Shown here one piece after another: positions 1 through 11,700 of a stretch of 64,000 nt of DNA. Within the stretch, counting starts at the first letter, position 1; the number at the start of each line of letters is the position of its first letter. Origin of the DNA: Candidatus Diapherotrites archaeon LH_S9 (lineage in GTDB: Archaea > B1Sed10-29 > WALL01 > JAGXON01); NCBI GenBank assembly GCA_023659865.1, contig JAGXON010000002.1, positions 39,619 through 103,618 on the forward strand, in the 5' to 3' direction. The position numbers and the translations under genes are program-made. The notes under the pieces are model-generated. The model was not told where the DNA came from. It saw only the letters and a list, made by a program, of their open reading frames with translations, and searched no databases.

Positions 1-688
1 GCTTGAATTCCTCGGAGTAGTCACCCCATTTCCACGCGAGTTTGTCAAGAGCTTGTTCGACTGACGGGTACTCGCCCACCTGGATCTTGAAGTGCGCTTC
101 CTTCAGGTCTCGAGCTACTTTTCCTTGACCGTGTTCTGCTGCGAACTTAAGAGCTTTCTCGAGATTAGGGTTCACCTTCATGGACATTACCAGGTAGTTC
201 ACTATCTCAGGAATGTAGGTCAATGACTTGATTTTCTCGGTCTCAACCGCTTTCATCGGGAAAATCTGGACGTAGTACATTGCACCCATCGCTACTACAA
301 AAGGAGCAAAATACCACGTTATTCCCATACCCATCCCTAGCGGATGCCCGATAAGCGTGAATCCTGCTAACTGGATTGGTGGAAACATGGTAGAGAAAAC
401 GTAGTTAAGTACTGCCCAGATAAATGCAAAGAAAAATCCAACGTACGCGACGAACAAAGGAGCTGAATTCAATTGTTTTGCATTGAGATCCCATTCAAGA
501 AATGAAAGGGCTTTCTTGTATTTTTCTGTCATTTCGTTTTTTGCTTGTTCACCCATTATGCTGCCGGTGAATTTGCAGAGCTTGACGTACCAGTGTTCCT
601 TTTTTTCTTCTTTTTCTTCTTTCTCTCTCTTCTGGAACTCTGCTGTCTCTGAAAGGAGCTTGTAGATATCCTTCTTTTTTTCAGGCAT
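1..688 (-). CDS. Type IV pilus/archaellum-type membrane platform protein (T2SSF/TadC-like), partial
   Basis: Reading on the minus strand from ATG at 688 gives a protein starting MPEKKKDIYKLLSETAEF that leaves the window at base 1, so the C-terminal half is missing. It has a charged cytoplasmic N-terminus of about 75 residues, two hydrophobic segments (around LFVAYVGFFFAFIWAVLNY and a second ending GAMYYVQIF), then a soluble helical stretch with IPEIVNYLVMSMKVNPNLEKAL. That order and the NYL.MSM...P.LE.AL motif are typical of the archaeal T2SSF/FlaJ/TadC platform family, which anchors the assembly ATPase and extrudes pilins. Its ATG directly abuts the stop codon of the secretion ATPase at 689, so the two are co-transcribed and probably translationally coupled. 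Which filament it serves cannot be told from the sequence. Confidence 0.8.
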   Translation of the reverse strand, partial: MPEKKKDIYKLLSETAEFQKREKEEKEEKKEHWYVKLCKFTGSIMGEQAKNEMTEKYKKALSFLEWDLNAKQLNSAPLFVAYVGFFFAFIWAVLNYVFSTMFPPIQLAGFTLIGHPLGMGMGITWYFAPFVVAMGAMYYVQIFPMKAVETEKIKSLTYIPEIVNYLVMSMKVNPNLEKALKFAAEHGQGKVARDLKEAHFKIQVGEYPSVEQALDKLAWKWGDYSEEFK

Positions 689-2980
689 TCATTCACCTTT
701 TTTTCCAGCTTTTTGCTCGGCTTTCTTTCTTGAAACAAGTTCTTTAACCAAGGTTTGTTTAACCCAGTCCTTCCATTCATCAAGAGCTCTGTCGTAATCA
801 ACGTTTCCCAGCTCCCTTCTCATGTTCTCCTGGATCAAAGTGTACTTGTCGTTGGCTCTAACAGTGTACTTAGCTTCAAGCAAGTCAGGGATACTGTACT
901 CCTGCTTCATGTCGACAAGAAATCTTTTGGCTTTCCCTCTGTGAAGTATGTCCGCCCAAATCCTTTCTTTACTCATTCCTCTTTCATCACTAAGCCCGTC
1001 GAACAACGGCGAGTTGTTGAGTATCGTGTCTTTTTTGATGTGCCAGCTGTCGGTCTTTGGAGTGTAATCCATAAGTTCAGTAAACCCGCCTTCAGCTTCA
1101 GGATCCTCTTTCCACTTCTTGCCAACTTCAGTGACCTGCACGACTCTTCTGTGCCTGCGGATAGATCCCTTGAACCTGACTGGAGCGCACACAACAACGC
1201 AGTCCGTAGCCTTGAAAGAAGTTGTTGGCACGTCAAGGTCGTTAACGATTCGGTCCCAGACCGAATAAGCACTTTCTCCGTGAATGGTTCCCATCACAAC
1301 GTTTCCGACGGCTCCGACTCTCATGGCTTCGTAAAGGGTTTGCGCTTCCTTGGATCGAACTTCTCCCATAATCAAACAAGAGTCTCCAAGCCTTAGAGCG
1401 GTTCTTAGCGCGTCTGAAGGACTGACTTCTGATCCGATTGCGCCAGCGCTGATAGGGCTCCTGGTCTTTAATCTCTGGATGTTGAAACCGATTTTTCTCA
1501 TGTATCCTACGGGAATTTCAAGCGTGTCCTCGATAGTGATTATCCTTAATGACGGCAGGATCTCGAGCATGAGACTCATCATCAAGCTGCTTTTTCCAGC
1601 TCCACGGCTGCCTGTAACTAAAGTACTGGCCTGCGCGTCAATCAAGTAAGATAAGAGTCCGGCCAGCTTCCAGCTGACCATGTCAACTTCGATGAATTGT
1701 GGTAGAGTCCAAGGAGTTTCTTTATGAATTCTTAGAGCGAATGCGATTCCATCAGGCGATAGTGGTTGCCCGATAGTGGCGACTCTGGTGTGGTACTTCA
1801 CTAGATCCATGTCGAGCACGGGGTGTGCTTCGTCGAAAGGTCTTCCTGACAGTGATCTAAATCTGGAGACAATGCTTTCTGCTTCGTCATGCGAGAAAAT
1901 TACATTGGTCTGGCAGGATCCGTAGTCTCCGTGAACTACGTAAACAGGTTTTTGACCGAGCGGTGCGTCCATGTAGACATCTGTAAGCCTTTGGTCAGAT
2001 AACAGAAGACCCATTATTCCGAATCCGATTGTGTATCTTGCAACGATTCCTGCTAATTCAGAGGTTTCTTCTGGACTGATTTCTATGTCGTTCTGGTTTG
2101 CTATGTCGGTTATCGTGGTTTCGTAAATTCTTTTGAAGTAGTCAGTTGATTTTGATATGTCTGTGAATTTCATTCCTTCCGGGTGGTAAGTGCTGACTCT
2201 TTCCTTGGTTTTGCTCATCAAGAAGTAGTGTTCCGGACTTAAGGAGTATTCCGGTGGATCGATGTGGTACAAGTACTCTACTTTTTCAGGGTGCTTATAG
2301 ATCTTGACTTCGCTTCCTTTAATCGTGTACTGGTCCACTAGCTCGATTTCTTCCGGTAGCTCGAACACAAGTCTTGAGCCAATGAACGACGGTTTCAGCT
2401 GAGCCTCGAATAATGAGTGGTAAATGGTTCTGCCTGAAGGCATTTCCTTAAGTTTCCTCAAGTACTTTTTCAGTCTCTGTATCAATTCAGTTGCTTCCAG
2501 CTTGGACTTGATGTACTCAAGTGTCTTAATGTACCTTTTGCTGCATTTCTTGTCCGTGCCTTTAAGTTTCTTGGCTCGGTTCCTCTCCCTTTTCAGTATC
2601 TTCAGTAACTTGACGTAAGCTTTGACTGGATCGGTTCTCAACAGATCTGAAGCAATGTTCACGACCGTGTCATGCCTTTCTGAGTGAGGTTTATTGCATT
2701 CATCAGCCTTGATCATCGAGCCGGCCCAGACTCCTTTCACTCGGAACTGTCGGATCAGGTCCGAGATTTCTTTGAGCAAGGAGGTTTGTTCTTCGTCGTA
2801 AACTCTCTCGTAAACTTCTGCGAGAACGAGTACGTCTGCATCCGTCTTACCTAGATACTGGATGGCTTCAGCCATTCTTTGAGGATAGTCCGCGATGCTC
2901 GGACCGTACGGAGAAGACCTACAGTCTATGACTAGGTACTTTTTTCCTCCTTCAGTCTTAACATGATAGTCAGCAGGCAT
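689..2980 (-). CDS. Archaeal type II/IV secretion ATPase (TadA/VirB11/PilT-like)
   Basis: Powers pilin assembly or secretion by ATP hydrolysis at the inner face of the membrane. Walker A is TGSRGAGKSS (about residue 460), followed by an acidic box IITIEDTLEIP, a Walker B-like CLIMGEVRS and a His box GTIHGES, in the usual order for this family. The 300-odd residues before the catalytic core form a long N-terminal extension rich in Lys/Arg helices. The open frame extends to 3055, but the ATG at 2980 (MPADYHVKTEGG) has a GGTGAT ribosome binding site a few bases upstream and is preferred, giving 763 aa. The gene is divergent from the archaeosortase and followed without a gap by the platform protein. 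The pair makes a minimal pilus motor; no prepilin peptidase is visible here. Confidence 0.88.
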   Translation of the reverse strand: MPADYHVKTEGGKKYLVIDCRSSPYGPSIADYPQRMAEAIQYLGKTDADVLVLAEVYERVYDEEQTSLLKEISDLIRQFRVKGVWAGSMIKADECNKPHSERHDTVVNIASDLLRTDPVKAYVKLLKILKRERNRAKKLKGTDKKCSKRYIKTLEYIKSKLEATELIQRLKKYLRKLKEMPSGRTIYHSLFEAQLKPSFIGSRLVFELPEEIELVDQYTIKGSEVKIYKHPEKVEYLYHIDPPEYSLSPEHYFLMSKTKERVSTYHPEGMKFTDISKSTDYFKRIYETTITDIANQNDIEISPEETSELAGIVARYTIGFGIMGLLLSDQRLTDVYMDAPLGQKPVYVVHGDYGSCQTNVIFSHDEAESIVSRFRSLSGRPFDEAHPVLDMDLVKYHTRVATIGQPLSPDGIAFALRIHKETPWTLPQFIEVDMVSWKLAGLLSYLIDAQASTLVTGSRGAGKSSLMMSLMLEILPSLRIITIEDTLEIPVGYMRKIGFNIQRLKTRSPISAGAIGSEVSPSDALRTALRLGDSCLIMGEVRSKEAQTLYEAMRVGAVGNVVMGTIHGESAYSVWDRIVNDLDVPTTSFKATDCVVVCAPVRFKGSIRRHRRVVQVTEVGKKWKEDPEAEGGFTELMDYTPKTDSWHIKKDTILNNSPLFDGLSDERGMSKERIWADILHRGKAKRFLVDMKQEYSIPDLLEAKYTVRANDKYTLIQENMRRELGNVDYDRALDEWKDWVKQTLVKELVSRKKAEQKAGKKGE

Positions 2981-3008
2981 GGCATCACCACAATATATAA
3001 TTAATTCT

Positions 3009-3052
3009 TTATAACCACAAAATTCTTTATACTTACTAAGGAAATAAAAGAA
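3009..3052. promoter_or_regulatory. Divergent promoter region between secretion ATPase and archaeosortase
   Basis: The 87 bases between the two divergent starts hold several TATA-like boxes. On the minus strand TTATAAAG (about 3009-3016) and TATAAAG (about 3025-3031) lie roughly 30-45 bases ahead of the ATG at 2980. On the plus strand TTTATACTTAC near 3027 lies about 40 bases ahead of ATG 3068. Box assignment is by spacing only. Confidence 0.4.
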
Positions 3053-3067
3053 CAATCATCCTATTAA

Positions 3068-3604
3068 ATGTTGATGTTGGAAGACCGATCAGAACAAATA
3101 AAGGGACTGAAATTCCTTTTCCTCACACTAGCAGGAGCAGGAGCAATATATTTCCTGATCCTTCCTCTAATGCTTCCAATTCTGCAGGAAATAACTGCCA
3201 GGATCTCTTCAGCTTTCCTGAACGTTTTAGGCGTAAGCAGCAGGTTCTTCGCAGGCTCGCCACCGCAAGTAAGTTTCAACGGAACTAAAGCACTGATTGA
3301 ACCACTTTGCGCGGGCGACATCGAGATAAGTTTTTTGGTCGCAGCAATCCTGGCAACCGCTGACAGAAGGTGGAGAAAAAGAATTTTTGGAGCCATCACT
3401 AGTTTTTTTTCTGTTTTCCTGGTTCTGAACCCGCTAAGAATAAGTTTAACTCTGGCTGGTGGAACCTGGTTCGGTTTCAAGGCCCTGGTTTTCCTTCATT
3501 CAGTGCTTTTCAGGATCACTTTGCTTGTCTCGGTTCTTGGAGTCTATGCTGTGTGGTACCTCCATCCTTTTATTACAAAGAAATATAAAGAGGGATCAAG
3601 ATGA
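3068..3604 (+). CDS. Archaeosortase/exosortase family transpeptidase-like membrane protein
   Basis: A 178-aa, highly hydrophobic protein with several membrane helices. The three residues considered catalytic in the exosortase/archaeosortase family are present in order: Cys81 in PLCAGD, Arg124 in LNPLRIS and His144 in FLHSVLFR. These enzymes cleave C-terminal sorting tails (motif, TM helix, basic cluster) and attach the protein to a lipid or process it outside the membrane. Length fits the family. The gene overlaps the next one by four bases (ATGA), so the pilin-like protein is probably its partner or co-expressed product. No protein in the window has a clear PGF-CTERM-type tail, so the substrate is unknown. 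The subfamily cannot be assigned by eye. Confidence 0.75.
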   Translation: MLMLEDRSEQIKGLKFLFLTLAGAGAIYFLILPLMLPILQEITARISSAFLNVLGVSSRFFAGSPPQVSFNGTKALIEPLCAGDIEISFLVAAILATADRRWRKRIFGAITSFFSVFLVLNPLRISLTLAGGTWFGFKALVFLHSVLFRITLLVSVLGVYAVWYLHPFITKKYKEGSR

Positions 3605-5694
3605 AGACCTGGCAAAAAACAAATGAAAAAGGATTCTCCGTGTTCACCCCGATGGTCGGAGCCCTCATCATAGCAATCGCGATGCTCATCATTGCCTCAA
3701 TCATCCAGAACGAAAGAGTGAACATGGCCGGCCTCATCCAAAGCTACAGAACCTCTAAGATGGCTGGGATGTCGAAAGAGATAAAGAGCAGGACGGTCGG
3801 GCACCTCAGATCCGAGATAAACTCAAAGCTATCGCAATCTGACACGATGGTGATACTTGTTCCTCCTTATAACTGCACTAACAAAGAAGTCAATGAAGCG
3901 TTTGACACAATGCATGAAGATTACGAAGGTAGTAACCGGAATGTTTGCGTTAACAGAACCCTTCACGAGCTTGGTGAAACTTTAGGAGCTAAGTTAGGAG
4001 GAGTAACTTTGCTTGAAAGCACTATGGAGGCAGTTGTTGAAAATGTTGTTGGGCGAGGAATGATTATGGATGTGAGGCCGGGAGACTTCACCGGTATGGG
4101 GGATGTTTTGCAGGAAAGAAAGTTGCTTGATTGTGGTGAAGAAGAGTGCAGTGACGGGCGGATAAAATTCACAGTTAATTTCACTAAGATAAAGGATAGG
4201 CCGATTGCGATAGTTGAAACGAACGAGAGCTCTATCAAGGTTTACGCAGACCCAGTAGTGAAGAAGTACACGACTACAGAGCCTTACGGTCTTTACGCAT
4301 TTCATCTGGGGAACAGCTTCCAGAACTTCACCTTGATGAACAAATCCTGGCACAACGCCGGAGGACTAGCAGAAGACCCTGGAGGGCGAGAAGGAAACCC
4401 TGAAGATCATCCGGGGGAAAAAGGCGCAATAGAAGAGGGTTGGGGTAATGGAAGCCAGTGGTATCACTATAATTACGTGGTTCACAAGCGTTACGCAGGA
4501 GCCGATCCAAACAGGGTGGAGTACGGTACTGAGTACCGAACAGGATTCAACCAGAGCATTGACAATAAACCGATCAATTTAACGAAAGAGCTGAAAACTT
4601 ATTTAGAAGACTTCAAAGAAGAGTGGGGTGGAGATCCTCCAAACTGGAGGGACTCGAGCGGGATGAGAGCCGACATAATCCGAGAACCAGTCGAGGATTA
4701 CACTCGTTCTGAAGAAGCTGGAGATGAGCCAATTGGAGGTGAGCCAATTGGCAGATGGTCCATAGATAATACACCCACTGAGTTAGGCTGGGACCAATTA
4801 AAGCATTTCGTGAACGGGAATTTAACAAAACACTCTTCAGGAATAGAACCAGGAGTAAGTGCTCTAGAAAAACTTTACTGGACCGCAGAGAGCATTGAAC
4901 CAGGAGGAGACTTAAGAAAACCAAGCGACGGCCGGTATTCAGAGAGCCATAACTATCTCCCAAATCTCAGTACTGGCGCCCCACCTTCAGACGGAATAGA
5001 AATCTCGCCAGCAATAAACTCTACTCACAAGTACAGCGAGAGAAGAAACTCGTCCATGCTCAGCGCACTACAAAAAATTCAGAAGAGCTTGGACGAGAAC
5101 GACGAAGTCAAAATCGGTTTAGGATTTACAGACGAAACCCCTAAGTACACGCTGAACGTGACAAGCACTCAGTTCTTTTCAGTTTCTGAAGGAGATTATC
5201 AAGACGCATCGAACTGGGAGTGCGGCCAATTCATAACGCAGTACATGACCAATCATTCAGACTACGGTAATGTAGACGATACCTTAAGTGCGTTTCATGG
5301 GCCAGATTCTTGCCCGCAAGAAAGGGAAGGAAGTAATCAAAATTGTCCGTGGTTTTATTCTCTTCCAGTTAACTTCACTTGCGAAACTAAAGTACTGGTT
5401 GGAGTTAAGGAAAAGCATGAGCTCTACAGGAGTAATCACACTCATCCAGGGCAAGAACCTTCAAGAAAAGTTTTTCAAGCAACTTTCTTCAGGATAAAAA
5501 GAAGTTACAACGAACCCGAGAACTATGATCTGTGGGAACACTCATCCGCGGACCCGAACAAGATGGAGAGCGATCGAAACCAGTTAAAAGAAGAATCAAT
5601 GGAAGACTTCACTGTAAGAGAGTGTAATTACTCGGTGAGCATAAACCAAGAGGAGGAACTGGAAAAAAGCAGTATTGACTGTCCCCCCTTATGA
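3601..5694 (+). CDS. Large pilin-like surface protein with class III-type N-terminus
   Basis: A 697-aa protein. The N-terminus (MKTWQKTNEKGF, then a hydrophobic stretch about residues 14-35 ending IIASIIQNE) looks like a prepilin: basic leader, Gly-Phe at the likely cleavage site (after Gly11) and a hydrophobic helix for filament packing. The rest is hydrophilic and presumably extracytoplasmic, rich in Asn, Glu, Gly and N-x-S/T sequons with scattered cysteines (for example CGEEEC near 176 and several near the C-terminus). A short in-frame duplication (EPIGGEPIG, around 4729-4752) is present. It is far larger than normal pilins, so it may be a minor or tip pilin. It is translationally coupled to the archaeosortase and lies opposite the pilus ATPase. 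I recognise no further domain. Confidence 0.65.
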   Translation: MKTWQKTNEKGFSVFTPMVGALIIAIAMLIIASIIQNERVNMAGLIQSYRTSKMAGMSKEIKSRTVGHLRSEINSKLSQSDTMVILVPPYNCTNKEVNEAFDTMHEDYEGSNRNVCVNRTLHELGETLGAKLGGVTLLESTMEAVVENVVGRGMIMDVRPGDFTGMGDVLQERKLLDCGEEECSDGRIKFTVNFTKIKDRPIAIVETNESSIKVYADPVVKKYTTTEPYGLYAFHLGNSFQNFTLMNKSWHNAGGLAEDPGGREGNPEDHPGEKGAIEEGWGNGSQWYHYNYVVHKRYAGADPNRVEYGTEYRTGFNQSIDNKPINLTKELKTYLEDFKEEWGGDPPNWRDSSGMRADIIREPVEDYTRSEEAGDEPIGGEPIGRWSIDNTPTELGWDQLKHFVNGNLTKHSSGIEPGVSALEKLYWTAESIEPGGDLRKPSDGRYSESHNYLPNLSTGAPPSDGIEISPAINSTHKYSERRNSSMLSALQKIQKSLDENDEVKIGLGFTDETPKYTLNVTSTQFFSVSEGDYQDASNWECGQFITQYMTNHSDYGNVDDTLSAFHGPDSCPQEREGSNQNCPWFYSLPVNFTCETKVLVGVKEKHELYRSNHTHPGQEPSRKVFQATFFRIKRSYNEPENYDLWEHSSADPNKMESDRNQLKEESMEDFTVRECNYSVSINQEEELEKSSIDCPPL

Positions 5695-5704
5695 CTTAAT
5701 CCTT

Positions 5705-5728
5705 ATTAATAAGTAAATTAATAAGTAA
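5705..5728 (+). repeat. Perfect 12-bp tandem repeat ahead of the first giant gene (promoter-like)
   Basis: ATTAATAAGTAA occurs twice in direct succession, 31-54 bases before the ATG at 5759. Each unit is A/T-rich enough to act as a TATA element, so the duplication doubles a putative promoter box. A GAGGTAA ribosome binding site follows before the start codon. Confidence 0.55.
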
Positions 5729-5758
5729 AAACAATACCGATCACCTCGAGGTAAACAA

Positions 5759-8700
5759 ATGTCTCTCTCAGATATATACTTCAAACTGGAAGACAAGTTC
5801 TACGACATGACCGACGCCATTGACAACGCCGGCATACCAATCTACAGTATTATTGACCCAATTGAAAACGCAGGAATACCTAGCTTCCCCTTAACTATTG
5901 CAGTAGTGCTAATAATAATTGCACTAGCCGGCTACTTCTTCATGGGAGCTGCTCCAGCAGGAGGAGGAGAAGTGGGCATTCAAATAAGCGCTAACGGAGA
6001 ATTAAGACAAGGAGCAATAGTTAAAGCCTCTCAAGAAGGAGCCGAGAAAACATCGGGCACGACCAACAAAGAAGGGATGGTAGGCCTTTCCCTAAATTCT
6101 GACGAGACATACAAAATAGAAGTGACTGCAGAAGGCTGTACAACATATAGAGAAGCAGTCAAGCCATCTGAAGAAGCTCTACCTCTTAGCTTCACTCTTC
6201 AGTGCGCTGAAGGAGGAGAAGAAGAAGCTTGCTTCGGAATAAGCAAGAGCATTGAAGTAACTCAACTACAAGGACCTCAAGGATTCCCCCCAGAAGACTG
6301 TGCAGTAAGAGTACACAAAAAAGACGGAGGAGCCGTACCCCTAAACTGGAACGCAACCAACGGGAAACTAAGAATAAACGAGCCATCAGACACCTGCCCC
6401 CCAAAAAAATCAGATGTGATAATAGACTGTAACACGCTCGAGTACAAAGGAACAATAAGCACAATGCTCGAAGAACTCTCATTATACGGATCCCTCGAGA
6501 TGACAGAAAAAACAGATCAAGCAGAACAAGAAGAAGAAGGGGAAGAAGCACACTCCCTCATAAGCGCTGACATTAAAACAATGTCAACTCAAGGAGTACC
6601 ACTCGAAGGAATCGTAGTCAAAACAGTAGACGAAGAAGGAAACAAACTAGACCTCGGTTTCGAAAACACCGTGACCGAAACAACAACAGGACCGAACGGA
6701 AACGCGATAATAAAACTTCCTTCAGGACAAGACTTCTGGATCCAAGCCAACGACCCGCAAGGAGCGTACCAATCTATCTCGCCAGACAACATGTACACCG
6801 CAACCTCAACTCAAGCACAACAAACCATTTCAGTCACTTTAAGCAGAGGATACGAAACCACGATCATAGCAAAAGAAAAAGCCACACAAAACCCGATAAG
6901 GAACGCGAAAATCTCCGTGAAAACCAATGAAAAAACAATAACACAAGGATACACAAACGGAGAAGGAAAATTCGTCACCACACTCATAAAAAACCAGCAA
7001 TACACTACAAACGTCAGACACCCTCAATACGGATCAAAATCAGTTCAACTCCAAGGAGGAGGCACAAAAACAGTTTACCTCGAAGAAATAGACCAAACAA
7101 AAGCCGGAACGCTTACAGTTGACGTTAAAAGCAGTCACGATCTTAAAGAATCGTTCTCAGACGTGAAGCTAGAGCTCGTTTCAACCAAAAACAACACTGT
7201 CTGGATGGAAAAAACCACCGGACCAGACGGAAGAGCCTACTTCGAAAACGTGATGAGAGGAGATTACTTCCTGAAAGCACTGCCGCCCGGGGGAGTTAGA
7301 TACCAGAAGTTCGACCAGTTCTCAATCAGTGCAAGAAACACCACACAAAAACAACTGGAAGTAACTCCCGCACAAAGAGACATAACTGTCAAAACCGAAA
7401 TCTACTCAGAAAACGTGGATAGACCAATAAGAAAACAAGGAGTAAGAGTAGAACTCTGGGACCAGAACTACCAAGAAAGAATCGGAGTAAGGCAGAGCGG
7501 AAAAACAAGAAAAGTAAAGTTCACAGTCGACAGAGAAAGAAGAATATTCCTCATAGCAGAATTCGTCGACAACCAAGGAACTAAATACGGTCCACTCAAA
7601 ACCAGTCCATTCAAACCACTTCAAGACGAAGAAAAAACACTAACACTCCAAACAATCTCAGAAACCGTAAACCTCGAAGCACCAAACCAAATCATTGCAG
7701 GAAAAGAAAGAACAGCAGAATTACACTTATCTCTTCCAAGATACAAAGTACAGCAAAACTACCAGAACGCTTACATAGAATTCTTCACAGGAACTCCAGG
7801 AAACCTCGGAAGCCTTCAAAAAACACCAGTAGTCGTGAACCCTGTAAGCCTGTCGGACTTCGCAAGCCAAGACCCTTACATTGACTCGATAAAGAAAAGC
7901 AACGAATACTCGTACGGAACCGAACCCTCTCCAGACAAAACAGGCACTTCAAAGTACTTGAAAGTCAATGTAGCCCAGTACCAAGACCCCACCACCTACA
8001 CAATCGACATCCCGCTCTACGCAAAAGCTATGGCATCAGGAAAAACCAAACTAAGCTACAGAGCAGTCTGGACAACACCAGAAGGAAACGAAGTAACCTC
8101 TCACCAAGGCAAATGGAAAGAAAAACAAATAGAAGTATTCCCATCTCAAACCAACCAATACCACGAACTGGAAACAGGACCATTCTACTCCTACAGCTCC
8201 TGGCTAACCGAAACAAAAACCGGTTCACCACAACAAAAAATAAGCACCACCAAAAACAGTTACTTCTACAGCCACCTCAAAGCCAAGGCAAGAACAAGAA
8301 CAGATCGATGGGGCTTGAAAGTAACCAACATCCCGGACAATGCAGAAGGAGTTAGCTATGAAGGAAGAGTAGTCAAAGAAGGTAGCACGATACCTATTCC
8401 AAAAACTAGTGTGAGCGGAAGCGATTTCAAGATAGAGTCAACCGATCCAGCTTACTCACTTACAAAAGACGATGTCGTGGAATTTACCATTACAATGCAA
8501 GCAAAAGAAGAAGGAGAAGCTTCTCTTGCACTATTCAACGACTTCAACAACGCCCTAGAATACACTGTGACCGGGAAATCAAAAGAAGAAGAAACAATCG
8601 TTTCCGGAGTCACGGCAGCCCTAACCACAAAATCAAACTTCTGCACCCGGCACTACGACAACCAACAAGGCGACTGCTGGTACTCGTACAACCCAGAAGA

Positions 8701-11700
8701 AGAAACCTTACCAGCCAACTCAAAAGACCTGAAATTCATCACAAACCTACAGGCAAGCGAATCCCGAAAAGTGAACGTCAAATTCCAAGGCGGTCAAAGC
8801 ATAGAATTCACTGAAAACGAGCAAAACACTTTATTGAAGCAAGTTGAAGCACCGGAAGAAATCGAAATAGATGCAGAAGGAACCGCGATAACCAACGAAA
8901 AACTAAACGTATTTATCTGGGAACAAGGCACGCAACAACCAACCGAACCATGGGCTCAAGTCACATATGGACCAACAGACTACAAGATGAGTACCACACC
9001 AATCGATAACGGTAAAGTAAAACAAAGCTATAGCCAGCAAACCGATGAAATCAGGATCACAGTAACAAAAGAAACCGCTCAAATAATAGAGAATGTTGGA
9101 GCCAACGTGCTAAAACGGAACAGAGTAAAATTAACTTCACCCGGCTGGAGCGAATCAAGATACGCTTACCTAGACAACCAGCAAGAACAAAACGTATTCA
9201 CGCTCTCAATCGACCCCGAAAAAACACTGGAACAAAACGTTAAAATAACTGCAGAAAGCGATAAATTCGGTAAGATAGAAGAAGAAAAATCAGTGAAAAG
9301 CATTTCATTCGAACCAGAATTCCCTCACTTCTTCCAAGAAAGCGTGGCAATAAGAAAAGAGACCAGACCAAACACGATCACAATTTCAAGCACCTGGGAC
9401 AAACCAATAAGCGTGAGCGCATCAGAACTAAAAAGAACAGGATTCAAAATCACTCAAACAGCAAAAACGTTTTACAGCGGAGGAAACGACGTAAAAGAAA
9501 CCATTGAAGACACAAGCAACATCACGATACCGCCAGAAGGAAAAGCAAAGATAAGCATCGTTGGCAAAGCAACAGACGCCAAATGCAGGCTACAACAACC
9601 AGTTTCAGTAATCGATCTCGATGTACAAGAAGTGCCTGGAACCAAACACTACTCTTTCGAATTCAACTGCACGGTCGGAGAACAACCAGAAAAACAGATA
9701 CAAACCGTTAAAAGCTACTTCATAAGAGAAACCGAGTCACCCGCGCTCGTCAACAGGTTCAGCTGCCCAGTCGACACAAGACAAGGAAAATACGCTTACA
9801 TCTGCGACTCTCAACAACTAGGAATCGCTTTAGGAGACGCGGCAGACGATCTGCTAGAACACCGGCAAGTAGTAAACCACACGTACTACTACGCCTTCGG
9901 AAACGACAGGCTAACGGCCCTGGAACTAAGAGAAATAGCTAAAGACCACGACTTCGACCACATCATCAACGCCTACGGAAAAAAAGAAAGCGCAGCAAAA
10001 ACAGCTGCATCAGACCTAGTGCTCGACGGCAAAATAGACTGCGGAGTTATAAAAGCAACCGTGGAAAAAATCAACAACGACAACGACGTCAAAATCAACT
10101 TCGAAAAAACAGGAGACGCAACATGGTGCAGCAGAACAGGAAGCAACGAAGAAATGGCCACGTACTTCATGAGTTTACTTAACTACAACAGAGACTTAAG
10201 ACCGAACCTAGGAAAATTCTACTCGTTCGCTCAAGACACTGACGCAGAACTAATGGTAAAAGGACTTCAAGAAGCAAGAAAAAAAGGAAACCAGATCAAG
10301 AACTCAATGCTCTTCTCATACGACTCAGAAGGAATCAGTCCAGGAACACTCATCTCATCCAGAACAGGAGGAGCAGCAAGCAGCAAAATATACTACAAAG
10401 AATGCGCGCTAAACAACGCTGCAGGATGCCCAGAATTCGCTAGAAATAGTTTCACTCAACCCGCAATCGGTTACCTGAACGTCAACCAATTCAACGACGT
10501 GAAAATAGGCATGGTTTACAACGTGTCAAGCATCACTAGGCAAGAGCTCAGAGAATACCGAGCGCTCTACATGACTAGACTCGCGCAACTAGCATCCGGA
10601 GACACAGTAAACGCTCAATTTAGTTCAACAGCCTGGAGCTTCACTGTAAAAGCAAACGGAGAAAAAGGACTCATTTACAACCCAGCAGACGATGATAACA
10701 AAGAACAAGTAGTAGACTTGACCGCACCAGAAATCACTGAATTCAAGCTAAAAGGAGAAGACTTCTACGGAGAACCAAACAAAGAACTAACAGGAAAAAC
10801 AGACTTAAAAGCCAAAATAAAAGCAAATGGAGACATATCCTACTGCACCATCGTGAACGTCAAGCCAAACGGAGAAGAAACCGAAGGAAAAAACGTCTCA
10901 GGATTCAAACCATTCGGAGACCAAAAAACCGTTCTAGCGGACTTCAAAATACTGAGCGGTTCAGGAATTAAAACAGCAAGAGCCTGGTGCTACGAGCACG
11001 GAGTACCTTCACACAAAAAAGGAGACGGAATAGTGCTCGACGAATCAGGACTAAAACTCATTCCAGCACTACCCAGCCTGTACACGCTTGACTTTAAATC
11101 CGAAAGATTCCCTAACCTTGGAGCAATTAAAAACGTTAGAAGCCGGTACTCGCAACCAGACTACTGCTGGATGGAACTATCAAATTACGACAAACCAACA
11201 GAAGGAGAAATGCAAGCAGAAGCCACCAAGAACACGATCTGTGGCAACGATGAAGACGAGAACGCGAACGGTTATCAAGACGACGGATGCGGATGCACAA
11301 CCATACACAAAGAAGACGAAAAGGATGAAGAAAGCTGCGGTCCATTCCCAGAAGGAGCAGCAAATGAAGGAATATTCTTCTACACGACACCAGTGCACTT
11401 CCAAACCCCAGTCATCACCAACGAAATGGCTACAGAAAAAATTGAGACTGAAGTATACTGTAGGAACAAAGCAGGCAACGAACAAGAAATGCTCACGAAA
11501 GACGGAAAAACAATGAAGTTATACAAATGGAGCCAGCAAGTACCTGACTTCAAGCTCCCGGAAGACCTAACTCTCGCCCTCCCAGACCTGCCTGACGTGA
11601 GAGAAGAATCCTTCCGAATCTACCAAACAGACTCAGATTTAGTAAAAGAAAGAGATATCAACCCTGCAACAATCATCTCTAAAGAAAGAGGTTTCACTAT

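Noticed and set aside
755-1396. 213-aa plus-strand frame opposite the secretion ATPase
   Set aside because: The ATPase motifs on the other strand are unambiguous; this frame is their antisense.
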